From positions 1 to 64,000 of the forward strand of contig JBCBZW010000009.1 in NCBI GenBank assembly GCA_039815145.1: a stretch of DNA of 64,000 nucleotides, in the 5' to 3' direction. Position 1 is the first letter of the stretch. Every line of letters starts with the position of its first letter. Source of the stretch: Pseudomonadota bacterium. GTDB taxonomy: Bacteria; Pseudomonadota; Gammaproteobacteria; Steroidobacterales; JBCBZW01. Below the pieces are notes generated by a model. It worked only from the letters and a program-made list of their open reading frames with translations. It ran no database searches and was not told the origin of the DNA. The position numbers were made by a program, and so were the translations under genes. Of the stretch, positions 41,566 to 50,971 are shown in pieces.

Positions 41566-43113
41566 TTAGTCGTGTTCGCGCAAAGTGCTCGAGACCGCCG
41601 AGGCAGCGCGCACCTTGCGGTACTCGTGACCGTCTCGTTGAAGTCCTATCACCTCGCCCTCGTCGTCGCGCAAGAAGCGCACCGGGGACCAGGCCTCGAG
41701 CGGACTCGACCGGGTAGCGAAAAGATCTGGCGCCGCGGGTTCCAGGGGCATGGAGATATCTCCCCAGTCGGCGATCAGCTGGCTGCGCACCCCGACGGTC
41801 CACTCCAGGTACTTCTCGCCCGTGCGATAGCGACCGGCGTACTCACCCAAGGTCTGCGCGTTGGGTGACCACTGCCATCCTTGCCACTGCGGATCCCCCT
41901 CGCTCTTGGCGACTCGCTCGGACAGGTAGGTGAGCTGGCGGGCCACGCGCTGCGGATAACGTTCGACGCGCAGGGCACGCATCCTTTCCGTGTCCGGGTG
42001 ATCCGTGAGGAACTGCAGGAACATCGTGACGGTGCGGCTGGTGAACCATCCCGTTTGGTTGTCCGAGTTGGAGAAGGCGGCCACGCCCACCCCCAGGTCT
42101 TTGGAGAACGCCATCATCGTGCGGTTGCCCGTGTAGCCGCCGCCGTGGATGAACACCTCGTGGCTTGCGAAGTCGCACAGATTCCAGCCCAGGGAGTAGC
42201 CGCTGCAGACGAGCTCGTAGGCGTTCTTGCGGTCTTCCATGCCCGTTTGGATGAACGATGTGTGCGCCAGGGTCACCACCTCACGGGAGAAGGGGGACTC
42301 ATCGCCTCCGCCGGTGAGCTGAAGTTGGAGGAAGCGCGCCATGTCCGCGGTGGACGTCACGATGCCGCCGGCGGAGTGCATCATGCCGTCGTATTTGGGG
42401 CGCACATCGTGCCAGCCCTGCTCCCCCTGCCATTGGTGGCTGAAGGCCAACTCGTCGAGGCTGAAATCCGAGGTGCGCGCCGAGGTCCGCGTGAGCTTCA
42501 GGGGGGCGAAGACCTCCTCGTCCAGCCATTGCTGCCAGGTCTTGCCTGTGTGGGTCTCTAAGATGGCGCCGTAAATGTTGTAGCCCAAATTGTCGTAGTC
42601 GAACCCTGTTTCGCGGCGCTCGGCGTAATCGCGGATCAGACGTGGATAGTCCTTGGGGTCGATGCGCGTTACGTAGGCTTCCGTGTTGACGATGAAGTCC
42701 GCGCGGATCGGCACCTCGTGCACCAGGAGCTGGCGCAGGGTGTAGTCCTGCGCCGCCAAGCCGTCGGGTAGGGTCAGCGCCGGCCAGTAGTCCGCCAGGG
42801 TGCTGTCGAGCGGTAACACGCCGCGTTGGTCGAGCACGGCCGCGAGCAGTCCCATGTACGCCTTGGTCTGGGAGGCGATGTAGATAGGGGTGTCGATCGT
42901 GAGTGGCGCGCCCGTCGACGCGCGCCTCACGCCCATCACCTTGTTCAGGGGCACCTCATCGGCGGTGACGACGACAGCGGCAAAACCGGGACCCAGGTCT
43001 GGGATGTCATCGATGAAGGCGTTCAGTCGATCCGCGGCCTCCTGGGGAGAGGCGGCGAGCGCCCGGGCGCTCAGCCCGATCACGGCGAGCACGAAAATGA
43101 CGTGTTTCAGCAT
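41566..43113 (-). CDS. Secreted class C beta-lactamase-fold serine hydrolase
   Basis: A 515-residue exported protein of the serine beta-lactamase/DD-peptidase-like superfamily. Signal peptide VIFVLAVIGLSARALA. Motifs: SxxK as SQTK (Ser81-Lys84), YxN as YDN (Tyr173-Asn175), and HxG as IHGGGYTGN. The C-terminal extension of about 120 residues is beta-rich. Members include esterases, D-aminopeptidases and peptide hydrolases. The length exceeds AmpC (about 360 residues), so antibiotic hydrolysis should not be assumed. ATG 43113 gives the signal peptide; the upstream frame does not. The AraC-type gene lies 64 nt upstream on the same strand. Confidence 0.87.
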   Translation of the reverse strand: MLKHVIFVLAVIGLSARALAASPQEAADRLNAFIDDIPDLGPGFAAVVVTADEVPLNKVMGVRRASTGAPLTIDTPIYIASQTKAYMGLLAAVLDQRGVLPLDSTLADYWPALTLPDGLAAQDYTLRQLLVHEVPIRADFIVNTEAYVTRIDPKDYPRLIRDYAERRETGFDYDNLGYNIYGAILETHTGKTWQQWLDEEVFAPLKLTRTSARTSDFSLDELAFSHQWQGEQGWHDVRPKYDGMMHSAGGIVTSTADMARFLQLQLTGGGDESPFSREVVTLAHTSFIQTGMEDRKNAYELVCSGYSLGWNLCDFASHEVFIHGGGYTGNRTMMAFSKDLGVGVAAFSNSDNQTGWFTSRTVTMFLQFLTDHPDTERMRALRVERYPQRVARQLTYLSERVAKSEGDPQWQGWQWSPNAQTLGEYAGRYRTGEKYLEWTVGVRSQLIADWGDISMPLEPAAPDLFATRSSPLEAWSPVRFLRDDEGEVIGLQRDGHEYRKVRAASAVSSTLREHD

Positions 43114-43177
43114 CGGATTCCCTCGATGTGGCTGCTCGGGTAACGGCGCCGCGATGGTGGCCCGAGGCGAGGGAGAT

Positions 43178-43981
43178 CTATTGTACGGACGTAACCTTGC
43201 CGCGCTGGGCCAGGCGGCTGAGGGCACCGGGGGTGAGCCCCGTCTGGCGGCGCACGACCCGGTGCAGGTGCGCCTGATCCGCGAAGCCCGCCTCGCTGGC
43301 GGCGCTGCTCAGGGAGTGACCCGCGGCGAGGGCCGTGACCGCCTTGGCCATGGCGCTGCGTGAGCGGTAGGCGCTGGGGGTGGTGCCGAAGTGGCGTGAG
43401 AAGCTACGGGAGAGGTGTACGCGATGAACGCCCGTCTCCTGGGCGATGGTGGCGATGTCCAGCTCGGGACCGCCCTCACGCAAAGCATCGCGAACGTTCG
43501 CTAACCATGCGGGCGGCGTCGACACGCTCTGCGCATCCTCGCGATGCGCCTGGGAGAGGGCGAGCAGATCCCACACCACCTGCTCGCGACAAGCCGTTGG
43601 CTCAGCGAGCAGCGGCATCAGCTCGGCGAAGCGCCGCCGCGCCACCTCATCCTCGGGAAGGCGCCAGCACCAGTCGGAAAGAGGTAGCGCCTCGAGCGCC
43701 TGCGTCATCTCGGGATCGATGTTGATGGCGAGGATCAGCGATCCCGACGGCCCGTAGTGATTGGCGTGGGTGAACCCCGCGGGCTTCACGCCGCAGGAGA
43801 AGCGGTACACGTCGCGCGCTGCGCGTCGTCCGGACTCCTGCATCTCCCCCACGAGTAGCCAAGACACCTGGTGGTGCTCGTGGCAGTGCTTCGCCATGCG
43901 CAAGTGCGGCGTGTAGTAGCAGACGCTCGCCGAAAGGCCCTTGCCCTGAAACAGCATTTGCTTGCGTTGGACGTCGTTCAT
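43178..43981 (-). CDS. AraC-family transcriptional regulator
   Basis: A 267-residue regulator with an N-terminal cupin-like sensor domain (HEHHQVSWLLVGEMQESG and FSCGVKPAGFTHANHYGPSG) and a C-terminal AraC DNA-binding domain with two HTH units: IATIAQETGVHRVHLSRSF and LSSAASEAGFADQAHLHRVVRR followed by TGLTPGALSR. It is directly upstream of the serine-hydrolase gene and likely regulates it or itself. The ligand is unknown. Confidence 0.9.
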   Translation of the reverse strand: MNDVQRKQMLFQGKGLSASVCYYTPHLRMAKHCHEHHQVSWLLVGEMQESGRRAARDVYRFSCGVKPAGFTHANHYGPSGSLILAINIDPEMTQALEALPLSDWCWRLPEDEVARRRFAELMPLLAEPTACREQVVWDLLALSQAHREDAQSVSTPPAWLANVRDALREGGPELDIATIAQETGVHRVHLSRSFSRHFGTTPSAYRSRSAMAKAVTALAAGHSLSSAASEAGFADQAHLHRVVRRQTGLTPGALSRLAQRGKVTSVQ

Positions 43982-44265
43982 GCGCAGCCGATTCGCTTCT
44001 CGAGGAGGGGGCGATGGGCGTCTTCACGCCTTCCGCAGGCGCCACACTAGCAGACGGTAGGGGCGACGCAACCGTTAGGCAGCGACATCTCCGTGCCGGT
44101 TCCCTCACGCGAAAAAAAATCCCCTGACCGTGACCTCCGCAGTCGATCGCCAGCGCAGGTTCGAGTGACCGCAGCGAGTGCCGAGTTCGTACCGCTGCAG
44201 GTCCCCGCCTCGGTGCATCAGTGCGCCGAGTCATCAACCTCGAGCGATTACGAATGGAGAAGACA

Positions 44266-45345
44266 GTGAACAAGATTGGAAACAGCCTCGGCGCGACCGC
44301 GCTCGCCCTGACCCTGGCCAGCAATGTTGCCGATGCTGGCATCGGCAACCTGGCCATCGACATCGACCCCATGGCCTTCGGCAACCCCACGGTGGAGATC
44401 TTCGTCAGCGGGCCCTTCGCTGGCGACATCGAGTGGACCGCCTCCGGTGAACCTGTGCCGTTCCCGGCTGGCGCCTGCGGCTTCCGCGTCAAGGGCAACA
44501 ACCTGAACGAGTGGGGATGGTACGAAGGCGGTGTGGCAGGCAACGACTTCATGGCCGGCCTGAACAACAACGGCCTCGATCTCCCCCACGTGCCCAACGA
44601 GTGGTTGGAGTTCACCGGCCCCTACGGGGACAACTGCGAGGATGGCTACGTCTTCCACACCCCTGCCACCCCGACCTCCCTGCCGCCTGCCGGCGCGGTC
44701 AAGCTGGTGATTCAGTTCATCGATTGGGACGACATCGAGTTCCTCGAAGCGGGCTTCCACCCCTTCGAAGTGCCGGACGGCATCGAGCCCCCCGATGAGC
44801 CGCCCCCGCTGTGCGAAATCGTGCCGGAGTTCTGCGAGCCGGTCACCGACGAGCTGACCTTCGATGCTGGCTGTCAGGAACACATCGTGGGCGACTGTGA
44901 CGACGGCGAGGAAGGCGCGGAGCACGGTGCCCTCACCACCTTCAGTGCGGGCTGGAACGTGCGCGGCACCGTGCAGGTGTTGGAGCTCCCGAGCGCACCC
45001 CTGTACGCCGACCTGTTGATTCCCCTGGCCAACGCCCGCGACTACACGGTGGCGGCTAAGCACACTTCGCGTGAGCTCCTCGAGTTCGCTCAGAGCGAGC
45101 GGGTCAGCCGGGAGGAATCCCTGCTAGCCGCACGCTTCGCGAACGCAGCGGACCTCGCTGAGCGCAAGCTCGAGACGTGTACCGCAGCCGTTGAGCGCGC
45201 GCTCTACGAGTCGGGTCGAGGCTTGCGGGAGGAAGCGGTGGCGCAGTGTGAGGGCGCTGCCATGCAGCTGTTCGATGCCCACGAGTCTGCCCAGGCCTTC
45301 GCCCGCTTACGCAGCCACGACCGCAAGGGGGTGAACAAGCGCTAG
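44266..45345 (+). CDS. Secreted acidic protein of unknown function
   Basis: About 359 residues. GTG 44266 has GGAG at 44256-44259; the in-frame ATG 44254 overlaps that site and lacks its own. A signal peptide follows (SLGATALALTLASNVADA). Residues 20-190 form a Gly/Asp/Trp-rich beta domain (AFGNPTVEIFVSGPFAGDI, EWGWYEGGVAGNDFMAG). A Pro/Asp/Glu-rich linker with cysteines (PDEPPPLCEIVPEFCEPV) leads to a helical Arg/Glu/Ala-rich C-terminus (EEAVAQCEGAAMQLFDAHESAQ). No known family. A strong hairpin follows the stop. Confidence 0.7.
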   Translation: MNKIGNSLGATALALTLASNVADAGIGNLAIDIDPMAFGNPTVEIFVSGPFAGDIEWTASGEPVPFPAGACGFRVKGNNLNEWGWYEGGVAGNDFMAGLNNNGLDLPHVPNEWLEFTGPYGDNCEDGYVFHTPATPTSLPPAGAVKLVIQFIDWDDIEFLEAGFHPFEVPDGIEPPDEPPPLCEIVPEFCEPVTDELTFDAGCQEHIVGDCDDGEEGAEHGALTTFSAGWNVRGTVQVLELPSAPLYADLLIPLANARDYTVAAKHTSRELLEFAQSERVSREESLLAARFANAADLAERKLETCTAAVERALYESGRGLREEAVAQCEGAAMQLFDAHESAQAFARLRSHDRKGVNKR

Positions 45346-45353
45346 CAACGGCG

Positions 45354-45385
45354 CAGAGGTGGTGGCCTCGTCGCCGCCACCTCTG
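45354..45385. terminator. Bidirectional hairpin terminator
   Basis: A 12-bp stem (CAGAGGTGGTGG with CCGCCACCTCTG, one G-T pair) and an 8-nt loop, 8 nt after the secreted-protein stop and 43 nt from the stop of the convergent uup gene. Confidence 0.6.
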
Positions 45386-45428
45386 GCCACGACCGGCTCG
45401 CGCGACGGCACACGCCACGGGCGGGTGG

Positions 45429-47354
<1,926 letters not shown>

Positions 47355-47733
47355 GGGCGTGCTCGGGTGGGGGTGGAGGGGGAGTATAGCGCTGGTGGTG
47401 GCCTGGGAGGGGTGGGGTGGGTCGTCGTTGGCAGGTCCGGTGCGCCCAATCGGTCCCTTGCTCCGCGGGTTGATGGTGCGCCTACGTCTTCGCGCCTGGT
47501 GTTGCGACCGCCGCCCAAAGGGCGCAGTCTGGGTGAGTCGGCGCGTTGGGGGATGCCTTGCGCGCTGGTCGATGCCCTAGGCGTTTGTCCGCAGGGCCGA
47601 GCCCCGGCCGCACGGTAGGGACCAGCCACCTGCCTTTCGTCTCTTTTCGAACACGTCGGGCACAACAGGAGGCGCGCGCGACAGGCCTGAAGGCGCCCCG
47701 CTTTCGGCTGCTTGGCGCGGCGCGAACACGCCC
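47355..47733. other. 379-nt gap between divergent genes
   Basis: Upstream of both uup and the Pvc16-like gene. The first 100 nt are strongly G-rich on the plus strand. No gene, relic or convincing operator was found. Confidence 0.4.
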
Positions 47734-48276
47734 ATGATAGACGCCGCTATCGAACACCTCGCCGCACGGCTGAACCTGCAGCTACGGAGTGCCTTCGCCA
47801 CGGACGAGGACCTCGTGGTGGTCTCCAACTTGTGCGAGCAGGACGGCTCCGCCGCGCCGGACGTCGCCAACAAGTTGGCCGTGTTCCTGGTCAACTTGGA
47901 GCAGGAGGCAGCGGCGCGCACGGCACCCGCCGTACGCGTCGCCGGTGGCGGCCTATCGCTCAGCTCAGCGCCGCCCCTGCAACTGAACCTCTACATGATG
48001 GTCGCAGCCAACTTTCACACCGAGAGCTACGTGCAAGGCTTGCGTTACCTATCAGAGGCGCTGAGTTTCTTCCAATGTCATCCGGTCTTCGACCAGCAAG
48101 CCTCGCCCGACCTGCCAGCACCGATCGAGCGCTTGGTACTGGATATCAAGAATCAGTCGCTGGAGGAGCTTGGGACGCTGTGGGGGAGCCTCGGTGGCCA
48201 CTACAGGCCATCGATTCTGTACAAGGTGCGCTACGTGCTGCAGGCCGCGGACGACACCAACGGCCATTGCCCGTGA
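47734..48276 (+). CDS. Pvc16/DUF4255-family protein, orphan
   Basis: A 180-residue protein matching the Pvc16 N-terminal (DUF4255) family of contractile injection systems. The family order is visible: N-terminal helix IEHLAARLNLQL, then LVVVSNLCEQDG, NKLAVFLVNLEQE, LQLNLYMMVAANF, ALSFFQCHPVFD, IERLVLDIKNQSLEELGTLWG and YRPSILYKVRYVL. In extracellular contractile injection (PVC/Afp-like) particles this protein caps the tube/sheath terminus. Here no sheath, tube, baseplate, spike or AAA+ ATPase gene is within the window, so it is isolated, either a remnant or acting in another role. No ribosome site is evident. Confidence 0.75.
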   Translation: MIDAAIEHLAARLNLQLRSAFATDEDLVVVSNLCEQDGSAAPDVANKLAVFLVNLEQEAAARTAPAVRVAGGGLSLSSAPPLQLNLYMMVAANFHTESYVQGLRYLSEALSFFQCHPVFDQQASPDLPAPIERLVLDIKNQSLEELGTLWGSLGGHYRPSILYKVRYVLQAADDTNGHCP

Positions 48277-48295
48277 ACGCAGGCTCGGGTAGACC

Positions 48296-48361
48296 CGTAG
48301 AACTCTTGTCTCTAGCGATGTCATTCGCCGTCTGCAGGTAGCGCAGCTGCATCGCCCGCTC
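48296..48361 (-). pseudogene. Relic of a stomatin/SPFH (slipin) C-terminus
   Basis: On the minus strand, 22 codons read ERAMQLRYLQTANDIARD then KSST, which matches the highly conserved C-terminal segment of slipins (M-Q-L-R-Y-L-Q-T-L-x-E-I-A-x-D-x-S-S-T followed by I-V-F-P-L-P). The following FPLP is lost and no SPFH domain precedes it. It is a short but specific relic. Confidence 0.45.
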
Positions 48362-48410
48362 AGACCTACCGCGCTCGCCACCCGCCAGCGGCCTGCGCTA
48401 CGCTTGTCGT

Positions 48411-48809
48411 ATGAACCGATCGGACATCATTGCGACCGTAGCCGAGGCCTGTCGGCGCTTCGACGCGCGGATCGTGGCCGCTTGGGTTTTCGGTAGCGTA
48501 GGCCGGGACGAAATGCGCGCCGATAGCGATGTCGATGTAGCGGTGCGGTTCGCAAGTGCCCCGGAAGGCAAGCTCGCCGCGCCGCCGGGTCGCTTAGAGG
48601 CGGAACTCGCGGCCCTGCTGTCTCGCGAAGTGCAAGTGATCGATCTGCATCGCGCCCCCGTCGACTTGATACATCGCGTGCTACGAGACGGTGTGCTCGT
48701 CTACGAGGGGGATGCCAGCGCGCGAATAGCGTTCGAAGTACGTACGCGTAACGAGTATTTCGATCTGTTGCCGACGCTCCAGCGCTACCGGCGGGAGGTA
48801 GGTGCATGA
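48411..48809 (+). CDS. mntA: MNT-type nucleotidyltransferase antitoxin
   Basis: A 132-residue minimal nucleotidyltransferase. The motif GS-x10-DxD is exact (Gly28-Ser29 and Asp40-Val-Asp42: FGSVGRDEMRADSDVDVAVRF). In HEPN/MNT (HepT/MntA) modules the MNT protein adenylylates a tyrosine of the HEPN RNase and so blocks the toxin. Its stop overlaps the start of the HEPN frame by ATGA, the usual coupling. The partner is broken here, so the antitoxin persists alone. Confidence 0.88.
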   Translation: MNRSDIIATVAEACRRFDARIVAAWVFGSVGRDEMRADSDVDVAVRFASAPEGKLAAPPGRLEAELAALLSREVQVIDLHRAPVDLIHRVLRDGVLVYEGDASARIAFEVRTRNEYFDLLPTLQRYRREVGA

Positions 48810-49129
48810 CTGACCGGGACCTGATCGCCAAGCGCCTCGCCTTCATCCGCAGCTGTGTCGCTGATCTTCAGCGTGAGGCCCGACCGCAGGACTTGGAGAC
48901 GAGCGTTCGGGAGCGCCGATTCGTAGAACACACCTTGCTGCTGGCGAAGGGTGGTTGGTTGGAGTAGGCCCTCGCCACCCAGCTTTCGCTGATGGCTGGA
49001 TTTCGCAACGTGCTCGTCCACGGCTACGCGGAGGTGGATCTCGAGATCGTCAGAGACGTGCTCACCAATCGTCTAAGTGACCTTCTCGACTTCGCGGTGG
49101 CTATTAGCGAACGTCTAGGCGATCACTGA
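48806..49129 (+). pseudogene. hepT: HEPN toxin (HepT-like), broken by a stop and an internal deletion
   Basis: The frame starts MTDRDLIAKRLAFIRSCV and runs 53 codons to TAG at 48965-48967 (after AKGGWLE). The same frame then continues LSLMAGFRNVLVHGYAEVD to TGA at 49127-49129. The RX4HXY active-site motif RNVLVHGY lies after the stop. Compared with normal HEPN/DUF86 proteins (about 135-145 residues), about 30-35 residues between the first helix pair and MAGFRN are missing. So it carries both a deletion and a nonsense codon and should yield no active RNase. Confidence 0.82.
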
Positions 49130-49905
49130 TCACGACCACCCGTGTAGGTGTGCGATCGCTCCGGGGCGATCGACGCCAGCGCGTGCCGGGTGCACGCATC
49201 GAGGTCGAGGCTGCCTGCGCCTTTCGCGCGACCCGCCCAGGCCTGCACGATCCGCGCGACGGTCTGCTCTCGCGCAGCGGGATCCTCAAAATCTTCGTAG
49301 CGCACGATTACTACGCGGGGGTCCTGGCGCCACCCCTTGTACGGTCGGATCCGCTCTTCGAATGACGGGTACAGCTCCGGGTGATGCGGCGATCCGTCGC
49401 GCACCCGGTCTAGCGCCGCGCGCTCATCCAGCCCCCGAAACTCCCGGGCCATGCGATGGAAGCGATTCATGTGCCTCAAGTAGTGCGCTTCGGAGCGGAT
49501 GATCGCCTCGTGGTCGCGCACGATCATCAGGTGCAGGGCGTTGATCGACTCCAGCTTCGCCGAGGTGGCCTCGCTGAAATGCAGGTGCGCGCCGACGGCC
49601 TCACCCGGGACCACGCGATCTAAGTGGAAGGCGATCGAACGTTCGGGGCGTTTGCGCAAGTCCAGCGACGAGGCCCAGGCGAGGAAGCTGCCGTAGTAGC
49701 GCGTACGCGGAAGCGCGCGGGCGATCTGCAGCAGTAGGTGTGTACCACTCTTCGGGATCGAGTTGGCGACGATCGGTGGCGCGTGGGCGAAGTCCTGCGG
49801 GCGGGCAACCAAGCGGCGCGCGGTGCGAGCGCCCTGGAGCGAGTAGGCGATGGCCTTACGTGCGACGTTGGAGCGTCGCGCCAGGGAGCTGTCGATGGGA
49901 TGCAA
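49123..49905 (-). CDS. Sulfotransferase-like protein
   Basis: A 260-residue protein of the PAPS-dependent sulfotransferase superfamily. The 5'-phosphosulfate loop is SIPKSGTHLLLQ (Lys52, Ser53-Thr55), and the 3'-phosphate site is MIVRDHEAIIRSEAHY (Arg130, Ser138). The C-terminal YEDFEDPA is also typical. It would move a sulfo group from PAPS to a hydroxyl acceptor such as a polysaccharide or lipid; the acceptor is unknown. Overlaps the end of the broken HEPN gene by 7 bp in convergent orientation. Confidence 0.82.
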   Translation of the reverse strand: MHPIDSSLARRSNVARKAIAYSLQGARTARRLVARPQDFAHAPPIVANSIPKSGTHLLLQIARALPRTRYYGSFLAWASSLDLRKRPERSIAFHLDRVVPGEAVGAHLHFSEATSAKLESINALHLMIVRDHEAIIRSEAHYLRHMNRFHRMAREFRGLDERAALDRVRDGSPHHPELYPSFEERIRPYKGWRQDPRVVIVRYEDFEDPAAREQTVARIVQAWAGRAKGAGSLDLDACTRHALASIAPERSHTYTGGRDQ

Positions 49906-50022
49906 TGTGTGCGCTCAGGGTGGCGACTGCGTTCCCATGATACGAGTAGCCACGATGCCAGGGTAGGAACTGCGCCCGAGCGAAGCGAGCGGACGGTAAG
50001 CGATTGCCTGCCCCTCGCGGTC

Positions 50023-50652
50023 TCAGCGCTTGCGCGCCATCACTTCTGCGATGTCCAACAGATGCGTCGCGCGATGCAGGCGCACGAGTGCCCGCTGCCC
50101 CACGAAGGCGGCACCGTAGACCATCAGCAGCAGGCCGAGCCCCAGCAGGGCCGGCCACCCTAAGCCGGCGCCCTTGTCGAGCAGTACGTACAAGGCCAGC
50201 AGGAGCGGTATCACGCCCACCAGGTGCAGTGGGCCGACGAGCAGGCCGAAGGTGCTGCGCAGCCGTTCGGCCTCCTGGCTCAAGCGGATACGCGCGGCGG
50301 CGCGTTGGGTCGCGTCCGCATCGAGGAGCTGTGCGAGGACCGCCTCGTCGCCGCTGATCTGAACACCCAAGGCGTCCACGTAGTCAGCTGATCCCGCCGG
50401 GTCGCGCGCTGCCGACACGGCGGCGGCGGCCACGTAGCCGGCGACCAGCAGAACGATCGTGGCCAGGACGAGATCGCCGAGCCCAAGCGATAGCACCTTC
50501 ACCAGGAGGAGCACCGTGGCCACGGCGCTACCGATCAACACCGTAAGGTCGATGGTACCCAGATCGCCGGTGGCGCCCATGTGCTCACCGTCGGGAGACT
50601 GCCCTAGCAGGGCCGAGTACAAGGCGAGAGACTCTGTCGCTTGATTGCTCAC
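50023..50652 (-). CDS. Four-helix membrane protein of unknown function
   Basis: A 209-residue protein with two pairs of transmembrane segments (about 35-55 and 60-82; 145-160 and 166-185), separated by a polar helical domain (90-135, DADATQRAAARIRLSQEAERLR). No family recognised. The intervening domain probably faces the cytoplasm. It is followed upstream by a 317-nt gap; no operon partner is evident. Confidence 0.65.
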   Translation of the reverse strand: MSNQATESLALYSALLGQSPDGEHMGATGDLGTIDLTVLIGSAVATVLLLVKVLSLGLGDLVLATIVLLVAGYVAAAAVSAARDPAGSADYVDALGVQISGDEAVLAQLLDADATQRAAARIRLSQEAERLRSTFGLLVGPLHLVGVIPLLLALYVLLDKGAGLGWPALLGLGLLLMVYGAAFVGQRALVRLHRATHLLDIAEVMARKR

Positions 50653-50969
50653 AGGGTTGGATCGCTCCGTTGGCTGTGGTCACCGCGAGCGCCGCGGATC
50701 GAAGGCGTCGCTCGTAAAAGCGAGGGGCGAAGGATACCGGCTTTTTCTGATAGAACGATGGCACAGGTGGCGAGTATTGGGGGGGCGATTCGTGCTAAGC
50801 GGCAGCGTCGGTCGCACGCCGTTGATCACCCCACGTTTTGCTCGGGAATTGAGTGTCCGCTGTCGCTCGCGCGCCGAGGGCGTGCCCCGCATAGCGGATC
50901 TCATAAGTGGTGACGCTGCCCGAGGGGATGGGCCAGGCCCCGATTGGAGCCCGGCGCCGTCTTGCCGGG
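50653..50969. other. 317-nt gap downstream of dabA
   Basis: Contains the hairpin at 50948-50971 next to the dabA stop and the promoter region of the membrane-protein gene. A long T-run (GGCTTTTTCTG near 50730) is the only other notable feature. No gene is supported. Confidence 0.4.
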
Positions 50970-50971
50970 CT
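50948..50971 (-). terminator. Hairpin at the end of dabA
   Basis: AGCCCGGC and GCCGGGCT form a perfect 8-bp stem with an 8-nt loop. The stem overlaps the dabA stop codon by two bases. There is no T-run on the transcript side. Confidence 0.45.

Noticed and set aside
41566-43113. AmpC-type beta-lactamase
   Set aside because: SxxK and YxN are common to the whole serine hydrolase superfamily. The protein is about 150 residues longer than AmpC, and no AmpR-type regulator is present.
50795-50930. Possible coding relic downstream of dabA on the minus strand
   Set aside because: An open stretch exists but shows no recognisable family pattern and no start signal.
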